Below, piece by piece: positions 58,068 to 64,000 of a stretch of DNA of 64,000 nt. The stretch's first letter is position 1. Each line of letters begins with the position of its first letter. Below the pieces are notes generated by a model, which was given only the letters and a program-made list of their open reading frames with translations, did no database searches and was not told where the DNA came from. A program made the position numbers and the translations under genes. The stretch comes from Archegozetes longisetosus (Eukaryota > Arthropoda > Arachnida > Sarcoptiformes > Trhypochthoniidae), in assembly GCA_018873245.2 (NCBI GenBank), contig JAEMBT020000009.1, positions 1,426,001 through 1,490,000 of the forward strand, written 5' to 3'.

Positions 58068-59429
58068 CTATTTGCCGAATTTCTTTCCTCCTGCGACTCC
58101 AACTTTTTTGACACCAGCTTTAACGCCAGCGGCGCCTCCTTTCTTGAAACCAGCTTTTCCAGCGGCGAACGCCTTTTTACCACCTTTAGCGCCACCAGCA
58201 GCGAAGAAGCCTTTCTTTCCAGCTATGAAATTAGAAAATTTCACATTGAATAAAAAGTGTTTTTATATTTGTGTGAATCAAAGAAACTCATTTCTAAGAA
58301 TTATTATTTAGCGAAATAAGTAGTTATGACTTAGTTTTAAAAGCTTTAATCAGCAGTAATTATCAGAAGAAATGATATTTCGTTAGAGATAATATTTAGT
58401 ATAATTTATAGTACGCGCAGAAAGGGTTATATATCGCTTAACCTGAAATTATTTCTCTTTGCGCTTAATTACAGTTATTATTTGAGATGTAAAAAGGATA
58501 TTATAAGAAAAATTTCTGGGAAGTAACTCAACAGACATTTCAAATAGAAATATCAAATGTAACAATAAGAATATAGTTATTATAATCAATTAATCATAGC
58601 CTGAAATACATATCGAAATGAACTAATTTTCTCATTTTATCTCAATTAGTACTTGAAGCAAAAGAAGAAAATATTTCAATCAAATTATTTACCTTTTCCT
58701 CCCTTTTTGAAACCAGCGGCTCCGGCAGCGCCAAATTTACCACCCTTTTTTGCCTAATGAAAAAAATGCAGTCAATTATTAGGCTTTTTGACCAAAAATT
58801 CAATTTTAGTTTACCGAAAGCTCCGGCAGCTCCTCCAGCAGCACCAGCAGCAGCGGCTTTACCGAACTTGAATCCTTGGACTGAACCGAAAGTCTTTATT
58901 GCGCCGAACTTTTTATTGAAACCCGCAGCACCGACCTTCTTGAACGCACCCTTTTTACCGAACTTTTTTGAATTTACCGCCAGCAGCGCCAAAAGCGCCA
59001 CCTTTCTTTCCTTTCTTGAAACCTGCAGCTCCGCCTGCTTTTCCAGCTGCGAACGCTCCCTTTTTACCACCTTTAGCACCGGCCACTACTATACCTTTCT
59101 TTCCCGCTTTACCCGCAGCCACTCCTCCTTTCTTGAACCCTGCTTTACCCGCAACCGCTGCTCCTTTTCCGCCACCGGCTAGTCCTGTTTCGGCGACCGC
59201 TAAATCTTCGACCACTTCAGAAGCTGCCGGTTCTAATTCTTCGGCATATGAGTCGTCGTCATTGATGGATAATTCCGTTTCATCGTTTCTATTGTCGATC
59301 TCTTGTGATATTATGGCACCGATTAGTAAAGTAAAGATCAAGAACTAGAAGAATAAAACGTTTCACAAACTTTTAATGAAAAAACATTTTAGACAAAGAT
59401 TTGATATTTCTTACAGTTTTAAAAATCAT
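58068..59429 (-). CDS. Secreted Ala/Gly/Lys-rich protein, copy B, with two apparent frameshifts
   Basis: Four exons on the minus strand: 59429-59415, 59344-58815, 58753-58693 and 58222-58068. Exon 1 encodes MIFKT, joined in phase 0 to FLIFTLLIGAIISQ, a signal peptide. An acidic segment ends VEDLAVAETG, the motif shared with the paralogue at 51825. Then come Lys/Gly/Ala repeats, the block NKKFGAIKTFGSVQGFKFGK, and an end at KKFGK. Two one-base problems occur. At 58964-58969 a run of six A (coding strand) breaks the frame of exon 2; five would read GKFKKFGKKG. At 58746-58751 a second run of six A breaks exon 3; five would read GGKKGGKFGAAG and match the phase of both borders. Both look like sequencing or assembly indels, because repeat composition continues across them. 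A recent pseudogene is the alternative. Without them the product is about 252 residues. Confidence 0.7.
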
Positions 59430-59537
59430 TTTCACAAATTTTTATGAATTTACGACTATTTTTCCTTAAACTACTTAAAAGTCTTAAAGAACTGAAGACT
59501 AAGAAGTGAATGATGAAAATTAAAAGTTTTGCTCCAG

Positions 59538-59545
59538 TTTTTATA
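59538..59545 (-). promoter_or_regulatory. TATA box of Ala/Gly/Lys-rich gene B
   Basis: On the minus strand this reads TATAAAAA, about 110 bp upstream of the start codon at 59429. The paralogue has a similar box at a similar distance. Confidence 0.55.
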
Positions 59546-62500
59546 TCTAAAACTTTTTGCATATTTTCTGCTTTAATAAAAAATAATTAACTAATTTTCT
59601 AAATCCGCCCTTGAAATTAATAATACAATACATTGTAACCTATAATGAAATCAACTAAACTAAATTTCAATCAGGAAATTAGCATAAAATTTGACAATTA
59701 GATAAAAATGTTTTCAAACTTTTTCTACTGTATTGACTAATAAGAAAACTTGTTTCGGCATTTTCGTGCTACAGATACTGATGTCTGTTTCCGTTATTAT
59801 ATTTTATAGGTTGAGGACATAGTCTTATTGTCAGATCTGTTGAAGAATTCTGACCAAAAAGTTAGTTAAAGGATGTCTAGAAAGTACATTAACGATATTT
59901 TCAAAGATAAGAAACTTTGATTGAACGACAATTTTAATAAACCTATTGATAAGTTAGAGGCTGTCAGCAGATCGAAAACAGTTAATAGAAATCCGGTTAT
60001 TATTCACTGCAGTATAGAATCAGATGAATTATTAATGCAAATATGTGTGTCTTTGAGTAGGCCTATGAATTCCTTTATGTGATTGTTATCAATCTAATGA
60101 TTTATTTTACATTTTAGTTCATGCCTTAATGAGGTTTATATCCGAAATCCAATCTATTTAATACGTATTAATTTCTTTTATCTATTTATCTGCTTTTGAT
60201 AAAATAGTTATCTTTCAGACGAGTTTAACTTTTTCCCTAACTTATAACTAGACGTGACAAATTTTAATATCTGAAACTTTTGAAGATTTCATTTTCTTAA
60301 GCCATATTAAGTGTGAAACAATCTTATCTTTACAATTAGGAGTAATACTATTTTTAATCAAGTCCAAAAGAAAGAGCTCGTCAAAACTTTCGTCAAAGTC
60401 TTTCCCGAACAGAGAAGTAGAGGTTATTTTTGTAAATTACTCTCAAAAACTAATTTACAATAAATCGATTTGTAATGAGAGGAAGTATCGAATCTCTAAT
60501 ATTGCTTTTGCATTAATCAGTTTTATATTACAAGATTTGGCAATAAAGGTTCCAAAATTAACTATTTTCTGTTAGTCTCAACTCGTTAGTGAATATGATA
60601 CTAGCAAGCTTTCGATCGAAATCCTTCTTGGCTCTTAATTTGTGACAAAGTCTAATGTAATGAAATGACTAAAGCCGTGAAGTAAATGTATTGACAAATT
60701 ATGTGTTAGGTATAGGAGTATTTGGTCTCCTTCTTCACTACTGTGGTTATAAACGAAAGTTAGCAAAAACATTTTATGCACTGATCCACAATGATAACGT
60801 CAATCATCGATTGATTGTGTTAAATATATCTATGGGCTATAAAAGCATTCATATAATTAGGGCAAATTTAGGGGAGAAACTTGAAATATCAGGCATATAA
60901 TATATGGATGAATACTTACCTCTCATGACTTTAGAAATGACCTTTAGTCTAATTAAACAAGCATTAAATATCATGACTAATGACTTCTTCAATAAATAAA
61001 CCTAATCAGAGGACAGTGGACTTTGCGAGGATAATTTTATTTTTAATCAACTGGAATCGAAAGTAGTCCTACTTAGGAATTCAAGTTTTGCGTATAGAAG
61101 TTGAGTAGAAATCCTATTTCATCGGATATACAAGGAAAAACTCGATAGTCTGCGACAGCAACTTGAATTGATTTAATGCCATGGCATGCTTTACATCAGA
61201 CCGTACTATATGAAAAGTTAAGAAACTTATAGAATATTCAATGTGGTAACCAAAGCAAATTACAAATCAAATTTGGCAAAAATTAATGCGTGTCAAAGGT
61301 AGGTTTATGAAAGCACCAACCTTTTCTCGTTGCTATCGCGGATCATTAGGATTTCAATTGTGCTTCAAATTAATGATCAAAATGAATTATATAAAGATTG
61401 ACAAGAGTTATATGTACCTGTCAAGTTAGGACTGTATGTTTGATTTTTGAATAAATGTAACCAAAACCACTTGAGAGTTATTCTAAATCATGCTTGTATA
61501 TCAGTGATTAGTGTATGAATACATGAGAAACGCAATGAGTTTCGGTGTGCACGCGTTCAAAAATTAAAGTGCTAGTAGTGATTTAAGTACATGTTATATA
61601 TTGTGAAACAGACAATTTATTGTAGAGGCTAAATATATTGTAGAATATTCAAAAAACCTGATCAGGGTATTTATAAATTTGGACAGAAACTCAAATTTAC
61701 TATTTTAATTAAATACAACATCTACGGAAGCAACTTAAGATAAAATGAATTGCAAAGACAACTGCATGTTGCTTGGAGTGAACATGCTTTTAATAGTATT
61801 AGGTTAAGTAATTGTTGAAAGCGCTATCTCTTGAATAGAGTGCGTTCAAGAATCTATAAACAAATGCTTGTAGTTTGAAGTTGGTTGTCTTATGACCCGG
61901 TCACGAGTGCTCACTTCAAACTATGTCTCAAATTAAAACATTATTAATTGAATACAGTTTGCATACCATAAAGATTGAGGTGGTTTTTATTCTTCTAATT
62001 TATCTCAAGAATAGAATCAATAACTATTTACTGTTCTCATTTTCTATTTCACTGAAATCTATAAACACTAATCGGAAAATGTGCCAATTTTCTTATAAGT
62101 CTTAAATCTGAAGATCACAAAAGCATTTTGAAAAGTAAATACATTTAAGTTGTTTCTCGTGGATAAAAATGACGCAAATATTGTTAAGTCGTTATCAAAC
62201 TCCTTAAAAACACCTGTAGTTTTCAAACTTATTTTTGGCTTAATTTCGCTTCTTTTTGATCCCTATTTGGCATTTTTTGATCGCTCAAGTATTTCATATT
62301 TCTTATAACTAGAAATTGAGCACGACTAGAACATTTCAACCGTTCAACAATGTGCCAGGTCTTCAATTCGAAACTTTAAACATCACACAACCCGCCAGTT
62401 ATTAATGTTATATAAATAGGTAAATATTAATTAGAAATGTTTGAGACTAACAGAAATATGAGATTTCATTAAAATGCTTTATGCTGTATGCGCTGTCTTG

Positions 62501-64000
62501 AGGACAAACAGACTTTCAGCATTTTACTGACTTAAGAACTAATTGCATTTTTCTTGTCTGTATTTTATTATAAGAACTTTTGTTCTTATCTATAATTCTA
62601 CTTCTTTTAATGAAGTGTAGATTCTTTTATAAGACATAATTTGATAATCACAGAATAGATCTTGGGTTAAAAATGAGCAATTAATTGAACAATCTCTTAA
62701 AAATATTTTGAAATTAAATTTTGAGGCAAATCGAATAGATTGTTTTATTGAAGTTTGAAAATAAATTCTCATTTTACGTTATTCAATACAAATTTATTAA
62801 TATTTAAATAATAATAAATAGATTTAAATATAGATGCAAAATCTTAAGAGATATTGAATTGGTAAAGACCACCTACTCTAAATTCTTTGAATATTCTTTG
62901 AATATTCAAAGAATATCAAGTCATATTTATTTTCAAAAATTGGAAGCCTCTTAAATCAATTCTTAAATTTAATTAGAAATTCAATTAATTTTTAAAGCCA
63001 ACAAATTTCATAAAATAATTAAACTCGTAATTAAGATATTACTCGATTGGTCCTATAAGTGATTGTTCTGTTAGTGTTTTTGATTTTGCCCCGAAGTCCA
63101 TTTTTTAGTTACTGTCCTAAAGTAAAAAAGCTATTTTTCAGATTCATTACTCTATTATCTGCTGATCATCAAAAATTAATTTCCGGATTACAGGAAATTA
63201 TTTTTCGCTATTCGATTAAGAAATAAAATTGAGAAAAATTCTAGTTAAAATCTATTATAAATTCTATTTTAAGATACGTTTACCACATTTATCACATTTG
63301 TTGAAACAAAGATTATCTTCAGTGAAGAAATTTATGCTTTCACGTAGTCAAGTCTGCAGATAAAAAGAAGTACAAAAAATCAATTTTTCTCCTTATATTC
63401 TTTTTCATAGAATCTTGTTTTTAAATATAAATGGATAACAAATTGTTTACCACTTAAATTGAAAGAAGATTGTTGTTGGGATTAAGTACAGAAACAATGA
63501 TATGATACTGAGAATAATAAACTACTAATCTATTATATGTTTACCTCCAAGAACTAATATTTGGATTGTTTGGTAAAAGTAATGTAAAAGTTATTCACTG
63601 ACTAGTAATGAAAGAAATTCTTGAAATCTTGAGCAATAAGCATTCAGTTAATACTTTCTTGATAAATCTTACGAATTACATTCATATAAACAATATCTTT
63701 TATCTTATACTCTCGAGGTTTTTGTATTGAAATAAATGGTTGAATGAATGTATTCCAAGAATTGTCGAGCAAAACAAAGCTGCTTTTTCAATACTTTATT
63801 TGATATCTTTACCTAGACGTGGGTTTTACTTTTTGTAGAGTCAGTTTTTTGATATACTGATATCTATTCTTGATAAACTGAGTAGAATCATACAATGGCG
63901 TAATCGTATTAAATATTTCTAAGTCAAAATACTAGTTTAAAAATGTTGTGGAACTTTCATTAAAATACATATTCAGCTGACACATTTTGTGAGAGTTTTC
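59546..64000. other. Non-coding right end of the window
   Basis: No supported gene. The region 60650-61560 is somewhat less AT-rich and could hide decayed transposon or gene sequence; its longest frame (60691-60900) shows no motif. A 53-bp inverted-repeat unit lies at 61871-61923 and a perfect 26-bp palindrome at 62891-62916. Confidence 0.4.
62891..62916. repeat. Perfect 26-bp palindrome
   Basis: ATATTCTTTGAATATTCAAAGAATAT is written here as two arms: ATATTCTTTGAAT and its reverse complement. The left arm is also partly duplicated just upstream (CTTTGAATATT at 62885-62895). Confidence 0.9.

Noticed and set aside
58964..58969. Programmed -1 ribosomal frameshift at A AAA AAG in copy B
   Set aside because: The shift needed to reach the downstream frame is +1, not -1, and a second similar break in exon 3 is better explained by homopolymer indels.
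58757..59348. Plus-strand Pro/Ala/Phe-rich frames opposite copy B
   Set aside because: Same antisense effect; no signal peptide or splice logic on the plus strand.

Overview
The window looks like nuclear DNA of a small arthropod, most likely an acariform (astigmatid) mite. It is very AT-rich, with short GT-AG introns (mostly about 55-150 nt), TATA boxes 80-240 bp upstream of start codons, AATAAA signals, and short intron-split genes for secreted proteins. Two families point to mites. One is a four-cysteine chitin-binding domain whose cysteine spacing matches the house-dust-mite group 23 allergen. The other is a three-helix module that resembles the group 5/21 allergen fold. No database search was possible, so family names rest on motif and exon-structure recognition.

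Left part (0.6-14.5 kb): a plus-strand cluster of related genes. Gene 1 (678-2143) joins a chitin-binding domain, a 15-residue Pro/Thr/Ser tandem repeat and one C-terminal helical module. Gene 2 (2920-4026) is two helical modules in tandem. Gene 3 (8763-11050) is three modules made by duplication of a two-exon unit, with a one-base deletion in the middle copy. Two decayed relatives follow (12602-13107 and 13911-14470). All module copies share a phase-0 intron at the same place, so the cluster records growth by exon-unit duplication, fusion and decay. MITE-like elements and a tRNA-derived SINE-like element lie between and beyond these genes.

Middle part (14.6-44 kb): mostly gene-poor AT-rich DNA with simple repeats. 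It holds a Gly/His-rich secreted protein gene with tandemly duplicated mini-exons (19601-20488) and a His/Asn/Pro-rich secreted protein gene whose two exons are separated by a 3.75-kb intron (24991-29563).

Right part (44-64 kb): a large Gly/Tyr/Gln/Pro-rich secreted protein gene on the plus strand (45211-50513), then two minus-strand paralogues for secreted Ala/Gly/Lys-rich proteins (51825-52832 and 58068-59429). The second paralogue carries two one-base homopolymer frameshifts. All three begin with a first coding exon of exactly five codons inside the signal peptide, as is common in arthropod cuticle and structural protein genes. The remaining DNA shows no supported genes.

Overall the window is a block of secreted structural or surface proteins (chitin-binding, helical-bundle, Gly/His-rich, Ala/Gly/Lys-rich). 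Exon coordinates were assembled by hand from splice signals and reading-frame continuity.
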